Below are positions 58,001 through 63,704 of a stretch of 64,000 nt of DNA, piece after piece. A program made the position numbers and the translations under genes. Source of the DNA: Amycolatopsis coloradensis (lineage in GTDB: Bacteria > Actinomycetota > Actinomycetes > Mycobacteriales > Pseudonocardiaceae); assembly GCF_001953865.1 (NCBI RefSeq), contig NZ_MQUQ01000018.1, forward strand, positions 124,001 through 188,000, in the 5' to 3' direction. Below the pieces are notes generated by a model. The model saw only the letters and a program-made list of their open reading frames with translations. It was not told the origin of the DNA and ran no database searches. Positions within the stretch are counted from its first letter, which is position 1, and each line of letters begins with the position of its first letter.

Positions 58001-59046
58001 ACCTGGGTGCGGTGTTCCCGCCGTCGCACGAGGTCCAGGTGATCCCCGCGGTGCCGGAGGCCGGTTTCCGGGTCCGTGAAGTGTCCGAGGTGGACAGCGC
58101 GCTGGACGAAGACCTCGCGCAGCCGTTCGACCTGGCGAACGGTCCACTGTGGCGGGTCACCGTGCTGCGGCAAGGACCCGGCCGTCAGACCCTCGTGCTG
58201 ACCAGCCACCATCTGCTGTCCGACGGCTGGTCCGCGCCCCGCGTCCTCGGCGAGTTGTTCGCGCTTTACGCGGGGAGGCCGGTGCCGGAGCCCGTTCCGC
58301 TGGCCCGGTACACCCGCTTTCTCACCGCGGCCGATCACGCCGCCGACATCCGCGCCTGGCGGGCGGAACTCGACGGCCTGCCCGAAGGGGACCACCTGCC
58401 GCGTACCGGCGGCCCTGCCGAGCCCGTGGTGTTCACTGTGGACGGTCAGCTGGTCACGGAACTGACCCGGCTGGGGGCGGCACGCGGGCTCACCGTCAAC
58501 ACGCTGTTGCAAGGTGCCTGGGCGGCCGTGCTCGCGGCCCGCGCCGGGCGCACGGACGTCAGCTTCGGGGTGATGACCTCGAACCGGACGTCCGATGTGG
58601 ACGGTGTCGAGGAGATCATCGGGTTGCTGGCGAACAGCGTCCCGGTCCGCGCCCGGTTCACCGGAACGGTCAGCGAAGCACTGGCCGACCTGCAAACGCG
58701 GCAGCAGGCGATGGCCGGGCACCACCGGATCGGCCTGCCGGAACTCGCGTCGCTCGCCGGACGCGAGCGGCTGTTCGACAGCCTGCTCGTCTTCGAGAAC
58801 TACCCGGTCGATCCGGCAAAGTTGCGCGAACCCGCGCCCGGCCTGACCGTCACCGGCACCCGGTTCCGCGAACGGACCCACCATCCGGTGAGCGTCACCG
58901 TCGTTCCCGGCGAGCACGGCTGGGAGGGCGTCCTCTACGCGCGGGGCGGGAACGCCCGGTCGCTGGCGGACGACCTGGTCCGGTCGCTGCGGGAGCTGCC
59001 GTCGTGGCTGGACGGCGACGCCGCCGGATTCGCGGGGGAGCGATGA
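49090..59046 (+). CDS. Two-module NRPS, C-A-T-E-C-A-T-E-C, catecholate siderophore assembly
   Basis: The 3318-aa enzyme holds C1 (about 1-430; HHLVFDG at 138-144), A1 (440-950; TSGSTGRPKG near 595), T1 (Ser973 in GGDSI), E1 (1060-1470; HHLAIDG 1139-1145, NYLGRF), C2 (1480-1920; HHALLDG 1615-1621), A2 (1930-2410; TSGTTGKPKG near 2069), T2 (Ser2446), E2 (2475-2900; HHLVADA 2622-2628) and a terminal C3 (2915-3310; HHLLSDG 3040-3046). All condensation His-His-Asp motifs are intact. The A1 pocket reads D-S-D-D-V-G-M-V-D (646, 647, 650, 688, 713, 715, 737, 745, 746), near published Arg codes. A2 reads D-V-W-N-V-G-A-I-N, loosely Thr-like. There is no thioesterase. C1 should take 2,3-DHB from the free carrier protein. 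Confidence 0.93.
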   Translation: MLNLTGAQLGIWTAQRLEPDSPYYVVGDVIEIVGDRPVDVDALTEAIRATVEEADSLRLRVFETPDGPRQVVSDDAVPLPDVVDLSGAADPVAAAHERVAAERRRVAGACREMVDRPLFAHLVLRLSASHVWFTQLGHHLVFDGYTAAMLARRTAARYTAALTGKDVPPSTFAPFADLVEADREYRAGDRFERDREYWCSRFTPLPDLDDGSAASGPPESTVTARSVLPASDVERLRELGKRAGTTWGDALIACYAAFLHRLLGWSDVVFALPLMCREGAALRTPAMAVNVLPLRVTVLPGDSGAELTTRVAGALKEMRTHQRYRGEDLPQELAVPGAGALLHGRGINLKAFDLKLDFAGAHGTMRNVAGGPPEDMGLSVLPTSDGGLLLGFEVDARTHDQAAVDAKLTALRCLITAMTDPDGPVIGGADLVPPGERESLLAAWSTPAPDGEPVGVPELLAELDPGQTALVFGDDRLTAGELVKRVRRLARALRARGVGPDDVVALALPRSADLVVALLAVLDAGAAFLPLDLAHPVERLRELAAEAGAVLTVAHSADILPGPRLLLPETDLSTLDPSPLSVPRHPEHLAYVIFTSGSTGRPKGVLGRVGGLATLLRHHRATTVAETERAAGRRLRVAHTYSFAFDSALDQLMWLLFGHELHVYGTDVARDADELLAAFARDRIDVVDTTPSMAAPLIEAGLLGGAHPPALLVLGGEATPPALWRRVAESGVRARNMYGPTEATVDGAGSWLDDGEPTIGPAVPGTAVRVLDAALRPAPAGTPGELYLAGPHLARGYLGRPGATAERFVADPFGAPGDRMYRTGDLARWVPGRGLEYLGRRDGQVKVRGHRVELGEVEAALAAVPGVRAAAAAVRGPRLVGYVVGEVAPDDVRAELAARVPEHLVPAAVVVLDTLPLTTNGKIDRAALPAPRAAGGRTAATDRERLLCATIAEVIGVEEVAIDDDFFALGGDSITAISVSSRLRAHGLDLRPRDLLARRSFEALAAASTELGGPADPPDEPVGEVPAPPIARALLDPHPDVTAIAGYTQWTAVRLDEDLPPHLLTEGVQTLLDHHDVLRLQLEDELRVRERGSVHAADIVVETTGDPADVAQDLADSLDLRAGVLKVALLPDHLVIVVHHLAIDGVSWRVLLPDLRAACAGETLEPAGTSWRRHALRLAGQGTSGARRGELDHWRDALDGPRLGHRPLDRAADTVATARRSVTLASPEQTEAVLTGLPKAYRAGPDDVLLAALVLTLRSWRAAPVAAETVSLEGHGRDQEGLDLSRTVGWFTAEHPLRVPAGAVAATADFDNALAGGAAAGTLLRAAKEAKRAVPDSGIGFGVLRYLDPLTRDELAAAGPPDVVLNYLGRFAALPGTGWRLPEEDPFAVTEPEAKSLDQVLALNCFVREDGRPRLAVEWTAASKVLDTESVVALQEAWSRALEAMAAHAARIGPDGGGLTPSDLPLVGLGQADIDALERRGRIEDVLPATPLQTGLAFHTLARGADDTDVYVVQAVTLLSGALDADRMREAAAEVLRRHPALRVHLHTTDAGEVVQVVPEAVSLDWRHVSAAPEEVAAECRVELARPFDPATPPLIRFLLLTLGQDEHRLVLTNHHALLDGWSMPLVGRTLLATYAELGGGPAAPVAPPLSEYHRVLGERDPDAALEAWREALAGLDEGTRLAPASVESTVERPDRVIVELGGEFSARLRAFARERGITPTTVFQTAWGVLLARLTGRRDVVFGCPVSGRPADVPGVERMIGQLGSTIPVRVRFDAADTAVTVLDRVHTESVRLTDHHHAGLPDIQRAAGVGDLFDTMLVMENFPLSSRARTTLAPGLDLVGVDITDATHYPLTVIVLPGDEFTVGLGYQPQSFTRDEAESYGRWLRAVLREIVADPARPVARLRALDADEERAMLRLGEGPEPKRERGGMLAEFGRWVRETPDAEAVVCRDRSLTYAELDRRANRLAHTLIDAGVRPQDPVAVLLRRDVDLVVALFGVIKAGAVHVPMDPDYPADRLAYMLDDIKPAAVVSTSDVDGLPVVNPAALSTKDIDPAVRLGEDALAYVIYTSGTTGKPKGVAVPHRGVPSLIALQEDIVGIGTAERYLHFASTSFDVAFWQFMLPLLSGGTSVIAPEEVRVSGDDLLAYAAEHRVTGLNLLPSFLSAMPDDATVDPDVFFVVGAERLDPELARRWGNRRALFNAYGPTEVTINSVTWHYDPADPGPLPIGRPDPEVRAYVLDGGLLPVGTNVTGELYLAGPKLAQGYVGRAALTAERFVADPFGPPGERMYRTGDLVRWRPDGQIVFLGRADHQVKLRGFRIELGEIETALTGHDDVRASAVIVREDRLVAYFVPVDGSEPDPAVLREHLAADLPAYMVPTAFVPLERLPLGPSGKLDRAALPAPEARSTGGREPATPAEAVLLHVVRELLGPGVGLDDGFLEAGGDSIASLRVVSRARREGLHLTARDVLEGGTVAGIAARCGEPERAEEAPAIGDAPLTPIMRDLLLRADKAADGFCQWVEICVPAADDVARWRSVLDAVLARHDVLRAHLVEDAVRIPAVGAVTGADVLTTVRVTGDPRAVLDARVERIVARMDPRTGPLLHAVLVDAGEHRPGRLLLVAHHLVADAVTWRVLLDDVEQAFHGNALHRRGQSFLGWARSLRAAAPHREDELPYWRAIAAAPVTRLGRTELDPARDTVATARHHRVDLGGDTTHAVLTALPSAYRTGPDTVLLTALARAVAAWRGTGADLLVAVESHGRPGHTPDFAGTVDLAQTAGWFTAVHPARITPPAGPLPDALRAVRDHLRAAGDGLGHGILGVGGTRPEIAWNYLGRFPAPPVAETPWQRPPDAGPLGSGGGADLPLPYALTVNAMVPDGGTLGVRFTWPSALFTDDEITVLGEHFRRELDELAADVPGPGEVLPLTPLQEVILRESRTADEDPYPVQAAFALSGELDVEALRAAATALVRRHPNLGAVFPPSHEVQVIPAVPEAGFRVREVSEVDSALDEDLAQPFDLANGPLWRVTVLRQGPGRQTLVLTSHHLLSDGWSAPRVLGELFALYAGRPVPEPVPLARYTRFLTAADHAADIRAWRAELDGLPEGDHLPRTGGPAEPVVFTVDGQLVTELTRLGAARGLTVNTLLQGAWAAVLAARAGRTDVSFGVMTSNRTSDVDGVEEIIGLLANSVPVRARFTGTVSEALADLQTRQQAMAGHHRIGLPELASLAGRERLFDSLLVFENYPVDPAKLREPAPGLTVTGTRFRERTHHPVSVTVVPGEHGWEGVLYARGGNARSLADDLVRSLRELPSWLDGDAAGFAGER

Positions 59047-60449
59047 CCGCGCGGCCGGTCGACGCGGCACTGTGGCGCACCGCGTCGGTGCTGGTCCTCG
59101 GCACGTTCATGGCGACCTTGGACAGCACGATCGTCTCGGTCGGCGTCGACACGCTCGCCGAGGAGTTCGGCTCGTCGGTCACCGGGGTCCAGTGGGTGAC
59201 CACGGCCTACCTGCTGGCCGTGGTCACCGCGGTGCCGGCCTCCGGCTGGCTCGCCGACCGGTTCGGCGGCCGCCGGGTCTGGCTCACCGCGGTCGTCGTG
59301 TTCCTGCTGGCGTCCCTGTTGTGCGCGCTGGCACCGACTTTGCCCGCGCTCATCGCCTTCCGGGTCCTGCAAGGGCTCGCGGGCGGGCTGCTCCCGCCGA
59401 CCGGGCAGGCGTTGCTGGCGCGGGCCGCCGGACGGGACCGGATCGGCCGCGTGATCAGCGTCGTCGGCCTGGTGCCGCTGCTGTCGCCGGTGCTCGGCCC
59501 GCTGGCGAGCGGCACGATCCTCGCGGTCGCCGACTGGCCGTGGCTGTTCTACGTCAACCTCCCGGTCGGCGTGGTGGCGATCTTGCTGGCGCGGCGCTGG
59601 GTCCCGGCCGGAGAGCCGGGCGGGCGGGGCGAACGCTTCGACTTCCGGGGCGCGTTGCTGCTTTCGCCGGGGCTCGCGGTGCTGGTGTTCGGCCTCACCT
59701 GGTTCGAACGGGGGAGCCCGGTGGTCGCCGGGATCGCGGTCGCGGCGGGCGTCGTGATGCTCGCGGCGTTCGTCCGGCACGGTCTGCGGGCCGAAGCACC
59801 ACTGCTCGACCCGCGACTGTTCACCGAACCGCCGTTCGGGGTCGCCGCGCTGGCGCTGGTCCTGCTCGGCGCGTCGGTGTTCGGCACGATGTTCCTGCTC
59901 CCGCTCTACCTCCAGCGCGGCGCCGGACTGTCCACTTGGGACACCGGGCTGCTGCTGGTGCCGCAGGGCATCGGCGCGGCTGCCGGGTCGGTGCTGGTGA
60001 ACCGCCTGGTCGACCGGATCTCGCCGCGCACCCTGGTGCTGAGCGGGATCGGGCTGGTCGCCCTCGGCACCGCTCCCTTCACCCAGCTCGGTCCGGGTCT
60101 CCCGGACTGGGTGATCATGGTTTCGCTGCTGCTGCGCGGTTTCGGCGCGGCACTGATCGGCGCGCCGGTGATGACGATCGTCTACCGACGGGTCGAACCC
60201 GCCCGCCTGCCCCGGGCGGCCGGGGCGCTGAACCTGCTCAACACACTCGGCGGCTCGATCGGCACCGCGGTGCTGGCCGTGGTGCTGCAAGCCCGGCTGA
60301 CCGCGCGCGGCCCGGACGTCGCCGCGGCCTTCGCCGACTCTTTCTGGTGTGTTCTCGGCCTCGCCGTCGTGGCGGTGGCCGGTGCGACGCGGCTGCCCCG
60401 GGCCGGGGTGGCCGCCCCCGACAAGAAGAGAGGTCATGCGGATGCTTGA
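59043..60449 (+). CDS. MFS siderophore exporter (DHA2/EmrB-QacA family)
   Basis: The 468-aa protein has about 14 hydrophobic helices, LGTFMATLDSTIVSVGVDTL in helix 1 (the D/E-S motif of DHA2 pumps), GWLADRFGGRRVWL (motif A) and GPLASGTILAVADWPWLFYVNLPVG. The ATG overlaps the NRPS stop (ATGA). By position it probably exports the finished catecholate siderophore by proton antiport. Confidence 0.9.
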   Translation: MTARPVDAALWRTASVLVLGTFMATLDSTIVSVGVDTLAEEFGSSVTGVQWVTTAYLLAVVTAVPASGWLADRFGGRRVWLTAVVVFLLASLLCALAPTLPALIAFRVLQGLAGGLLPPTGQALLARAAGRDRIGRVISVVGLVPLLSPVLGPLASGTILAVADWPWLFYVNLPVGVVAILLARRWVPAGEPGGRGERFDFRGALLLSPGLAVLVFGLTWFERGSPVVAGIAVAAGVVMLAAFVRHGLRAEAPLLDPRLFTEPPFGVAALALVLLGASVFGTMFLLPLYLQRGAGLSTWDTGLLLVPQGIGAAAGSVLVNRLVDRISPRTLVLSGIGLVALGTAPFTQLGPGLPDWVIMVSLLLRGFGAALIGAPVMTIVYRRVEPARLPRAAGALNLLNTLGGSIGTAVLAVVLQARLTARGPDVAAAFADSFWCVLGLAVVAVAGATRLPRAGVAAPDKKRGHADA

Positions 60450-61485
60450 CCAGGACACGCTGCCCAGCCCGGCCGACATCGCCACGAAGGGCGTCGGTTC
60501 GGCGGAAATCGCCCGGCACCGCGAAACCGTCGCGAACGTCCTCGCCCGGCGCGACTCGCGGCTGCTCGTCGTCGTGGGCCCGTGTTCGGTGCACGACCCC
60601 GGCGGCGCGCTCGAGTACGCGCACCGGCTCGCCGAGGTGTCCCGGCGCTTCGCCGACGACCTCGTCGTCGTCCTGCGCGCCTACCTGGAGAAGCCGCGGA
60701 CGATCGCGGGCTGGACCGGCCTGGTGCCCGATCCCACCCTGGACGGCAAGGGCGACCTCGCGTCCGGCGTGCGGATCGGACGGCGGTTCCTGGTCGACGC
60801 CGCCGCGACCGGGCTGCCGCTGGCGTACGAGTTCGTCGATCCGTTCCTGGCGCCCTATTTCGCGGACACCATCAGCTGGGGCGCGATCGGCGCGCGGACC
60901 GTGGCCAGCCAGCCGCACCGGCAGCTGGCGTCGTGGCTGCCGATGCCGATGGGCATGAAGAACTGCGTCTCCGGCGGGCTCGACACGGCCGTCGCCGCGA
61001 TCCGGGCGGCCGGACTGCCGCACGTCTTCCCCGCCGCCGCGGCGGACGGGCGCCCGCGGATCCTGCGCAGCGCCGGGAACCCCGACGCCCACCTCGTCCT
61101 GCGCGGCGGCCGGAAACCGAACCACCACGCCCACGCGGTCGCGGACGCCCTCGACGCGCTGACCGCCGCCGGCCTGCCCCACCGTCTCGTCGTCGACGCC
61201 TCGCACGGCAACAGCGGCAAGGACCACAACCGGCAGCCCGTCGTCGTCGCGGATCTGGCGGACCAGATCTCGGCCGGAAACGACGCGCTGGCGGGCGTGA
61301 TGATCGAGTCGTACCTCGCCGACGGCAGGCAGGACGTCGGCTCCACGCCGCCCCGGCGCGACCTGAGCATCACCGACGCCTGCCTGAGCTGGGAACGCAC
61401 CGTTCCGCTGCTGGAGTCCCTCGCCTGCGCGAACGCGGTACGGCGGATCAGCACCCCCCGCACGGCCGGTGCTCTGCGCAACTAG
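60442..61485 (+). CDS. Class I 3-deoxy-7-phosphoheptulonate (DAHP) synthase
   Basis: The 347-aa protein matches AroF/AroG-type class I DAHP synthases: VVVGPCSVHDP, YLEKPRTIAGWTGL, SWGAIGARTVASQPHRQLAS, MGMKNCVSGG, LVVDASHGNSGKDHNRQ and GVMIESYL. It condenses phosphoenolpyruvate and erythrose 4-phosphate, the entry step to chorismate. The start is the ATG at 60442 or 60436; the former has AGAGAGG at better spacing, and both overlap the exporter gene. Actinomycetes usually use class II enzymes for general aromatic synthesis, so this copy probably raises chorismate supply for 2,3-DHB when iron is short. Confidence 0.92.
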   Translation: MLDQDTLPSPADIATKGVGSAEIARHRETVANVLARRDSRLLVVVGPCSVHDPGGALEYAHRLAEVSRRFADDLVVVLRAYLEKPRTIAGWTGLVPDPTLDGKGDLASGVRIGRRFLVDAAATGLPLAYEFVDPFLAPYFADTISWGAIGARTVASQPHRQLASWLPMPMGMKNCVSGGLDTAVAAIRAAGLPHVFPAAAADGRPRILRSAGNPDAHLVLRGGRKPNHHAHAVADALDALTAAGLPHRLVVDASHGNSGKDHNRQPVVVADLADQISAGNDALAGVMIESYLADGRQDVGSTPPRRDLSITDACLSWERTVPLLESLACANAVRRISTPRTAGALRN

Positions 61486-61513
61486 TCCTCTGAACGCGGA
61501 GCCCACAACGCCC

Positions 61514-61576
61514 AAGCACGCGTGATCGCCGTCCAGTCACGCGTGATCGCCGTTCAAGCACGCGTGATCGCTGTTC
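61514..61576. repeat. Three tandem copies of a 21-bp repeat
   Basis: The core CACGCGTGATCGCCGTTC starts at 61517, 61538 and 61559, an exact 21-bp period with a few substitutions between copies. It contains the palindrome CACGCGTG. It lies in the convergent gap between the DAHP synthase and SRPBCC genes. Related GCGTGATC words occur near 21061. Confidence 0.85.
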
Positions 61577-61596
61577 TGTCGTGAGGTGCGGCGGGG

Positions 61597-62034
61597 CTAG
61601 AGGGCTTCCAGGGCCTTCCGCATGGTCGGCACCAGCGCGTCGCCCATTTTCTCGAATTCCCGTTTCAGGAAGGGATCCGCGAGTTTCGCCAGTCCGTGGA
61701 ACGTGATGGTGGCGTGGTAGCTGATGGACGTGGTGCCGTCTTCTTCGGTCACCGTCAGATCGTCGGTGGACGTGGCGGTCTTGTTGCTGCCGACGAACAC
61801 GATCCGCCCCGGTTCCAGCCGTTCGAGACGGTAGGTCAGTTCGGTCTTCTTGCCGCGGAACTCGGACACGTTGTGCCACCGCGACCCGACGACGACGGGG
61901 CCGGTGTCCGCGCGGGTGCAGGACACGGTCCCGGGGTCCCACTCCTCGGCGTGCGCGAAGTCCTGAAGGTAGTCGACGACGGTCTGGCCGGGGGTTCGGA
62001 CGGTGATCGTCCGGTGCACGTTGACCACCGACAC
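61597..62034 (-). CDS. SRPBCC (polyketide cyclase/START-like) family protein
   Basis: The protein of about 145 aa has the helix-grip pattern of SRPBCC proteins: VHRTITVRTPGQTVVDYLQD, EWDPGTVSCTR, GSRWHNVSEFRGKKTELTY and a long C-terminal helix (LKREFEKMGDALVPTMRKAL). These proteins bind hydrophobic ligands in a cavity. The start is uncertain: a GTG at 62034 or 62028, neither with a clear ribosome site. An HxlR relic lies just upstream on the same strand. Confidence 0.78.
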   Translation of the reverse strand: MSVVNVHRTITVRTPGQTVVDYLQDFAHAEEWDPGTVSCTRADTGPVVVGSRWHNVSEFRGKKTELTYRLERLEPGRIVFVGSNKTATSTDDLTVTEEDGTTSISYHATITFHGLAKLADPFLKREFEKMGDALVPTMRKALEAL

Positions 62035-62069
62035 GACGGTACGCAGGTGTCTCCGCGCTCGCAGTGTGG

Positions 62070-62248
62070 TCAGGCGACGCGAGGTGACAGCCGCGCGGTG
62101 ATCCGGTCGAACTCGGTCAGCCCGTAGGTGACCTGGGGTGGTGTCGTCGGTTCGACCTTCCGCCAGATCAGGCCGTCTTCGACCAGGGCGCGCAAGGCTT
62201 GGGCGAGCAGCTTCTCGCTGATGCCCTGGATGCTCTCGCGTAGCTCTC
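62070..62248 (-). pseudogene. Relic of an HxlR-family regulator
   Basis: The minus frame ending at the TGA at 62070-62072 reads ELRESIQGISEKLLAQALRA, then LVEDGLIWRKVEPTTPPQVT, then YGLTEF. This is the wing and second half of an HxlR winged-helix domain. A stop codon directly precedes it in frame, and the N-terminal helices with the conserved Cys are missing. It is too short to fold as a regulator. Confidence 0.65.
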
Positions 62249-62323
62249 AGTTTCCCGAGCCCGGCCGAACTGCGCGTCAGCCCGGATGTCCAGAGCGTCC
62301 TCGGCCGCGCTCCGGTGATTCCG

Positions 62324-62947
62324 CTACTTCTTCCAGACGACAGGCTTGTCCTTGTAGCTGTCACTGTCGGCGAAGGTCGCGCCACCGACCTCTCCGCCCT
62401 CCTTGATGGCCTGGAGTCCACAGGTCTGATAAGTGGCGCCGACGGTCTTGAAGTCCCTCTTGGCCGTCTCGGACTGGCACTGCGGAGTCTCACCGGTGAT
62501 GATCACTCCGGTGCTCTTGCCGTCCGGGCCCACCGCGCGCAGCCGCACCGAGGCGTAGCTGAGGTCCGTGCCGCCGACGTTCTCCACGGACATCCGGATG
62601 TACACCGGGATCATGCCCTTGGCCTTGTCACCGTAGGCGGCGAGATCCTCCTGCGCGCCCAGTTCGATCGCCTTGACGGTGATCGCGATGGTCCCGGCCT
62701 TGTCGTTGCCGTACTTGAACGGGACGACGGCGCGGTCACCGACTTTCAGTTCACTGCCGGGCGCGGTGGTGTCGGCGTTCGAGACCGGGACGGTGCCGCT
62801 GGTCGCGGGAGAGGAGGCGGGTGCCGACGTCGGGGCCGGGGAGGGGGCGGGCGCCGGGCTGCCTCCCTCCTCCTTCCCGCCACAGGCGGTGAGCAGCAGC
62901 GCCGCGGCGAAACCGGTGCTGAACAGGGCGATGCGCTGGGCCTTCAT
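62324..62947 (-). CDS. Secreted lipoprotein of unknown function
   Basis: The 207-aa protein starts at an ATG (62947) with AGGAG upstream. It has a lipoprotein signal ending at LLTAC (Cys about 22), a Pro/Ala/Ser-rich spacer, then a compact beta-rich domain (KVGDRAVVPFKYGNDKAGTI, VYIRMSVENVGGTDLS) with two Cys (CQSE, TCGL) that may form a disulfide. It resembles small immunoglobulin-like DUF4352-type domains, but I cannot name a family with confidence. Confidence 0.75.
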   Translation of the reverse strand: MKAQRIALFSTGFAAALLLTACGGKEEGGSPAPAPSPAPTSAPASSPATSGTVPVSNADTTAPGSELKVGDRAVVPFKYGNDKAGTIAITVKAIELGAQEDLAAYGDKAKGMIPVYIRMSVENVGGTDLSYASVRLRAVGPDGKSTGVIITGETPQCQSETAKRDFKTVGATYQTCGLQAIKEGGEVGGATFADSDSYKDKPVVWKK

Positions 62948-63047
62948 GGATCTCCTCGGACTCCTCGCCGAATCGGTCACGGCGTTCTCGTCACGCACCG
63001 TATCGCCGAGTCGGTCTACCGGTGTGACCCGTTCGCACCACAGCCGA

Positions 63048-63704
63048 TCACAAATCGCTTACGCCGATCAGCCCATCCTGGATCGCCCGCGCGACGAGCG
63101 CGGCCTTGGTCGGGGCCTCCCTGCCGATCTGGGCGTACTTGACCCGGATCCGCTCGAGGTGCGAGTTGACCGTGTTCGGCGAGATTCCCAGCCGGTGCGC
63201 GACGAAGTCCTTCGACTCGGACTGGAACCACTCGATGAGCACTTCGGTCTCCCGCGCGGAAAGCGCGGGACGCCGCTCCGAGCGGTCCCCGGCCAGCGCA
63301 CCGGCCAGGGACGGCGGCGTGTACGACCGGTCGACGGCCGCCGCGCGCACGGCTTCGAGGAGGTGTTCCGCGCCTTCGGCCTTGGTGAGATAGCTGAGCG
63401 CGCCGAGTTCGAGGCACTGGAGGACGGTCTCGTCGTCGGCCCGCATCGAATAGACGACGACGCGGCGGCCCGCCTCGGTGAGCCGCCGCAGGTCACCCAT
63501 CGCGGGGGTGGTGCTGTTCAGGTGCAGGTCGAGGATGACGACGTCGGCCTGTGCGCCTTCACCGATCCACGCCGCCCGCACGTCCTCGCCCTCCGCCACC
63601 ACGGTGACCGGCGGGGTCCCCGAGGACAGCCAGTACACGACCCCGGCTCGCACCGCCGGATGATCGTCGACGACCACCGCGGTCAGTTCGGTCGCGAACG
63701 CCAT
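63048..63704 (-). CDS. LuxR-type (NarL family) response regulator
   Basis: The 218-aa protein has a receiver domain with acidic residues in VVVDDHPAVRAG, the phospho-acceptor Asp in VVILDLHL and Lys in YLTKAEG. Its C-terminal GerE HTH reads LSARETEVLIEWFQ and GISPNTVNSHLERIRVKY. I chose the ATG at 63704 (GGAGGCGA upstream); earlier in-frame codons lie in the kinase gene. It overlaps the sensor gene by 22 bp, so the two form a two-component pair. The signal and targets are unknown. Confidence 0.88.
   Translation of the reverse strand: MAFATELTAVVVDDHPAVRAGVVYWLSSGTPPVTVVAEGEDVRAAWIGEGAQADVVILDLHLNSTTPAMGDLRRLTEAGRRVVVYSMRADDETVLQCLELGALSYLTKAEGAEHLLEAVRAAAVDRSYTPPSLAGALAGDRSERRPALSARETEVLIEWFQSESKDFVAHRLGISPNTVNSHLERIRVKYAQIGREAPTKAALVARAIQDGLIGVSDL

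Noticed and set aside
52438-59070. Minus-strand open frame of over 2200 codons opposite the NRPS
   Set aside because: It is an antisense shadow of the NRPS coding frame with Arg/Gly/Pro-rich low-complexity translation and no domains.
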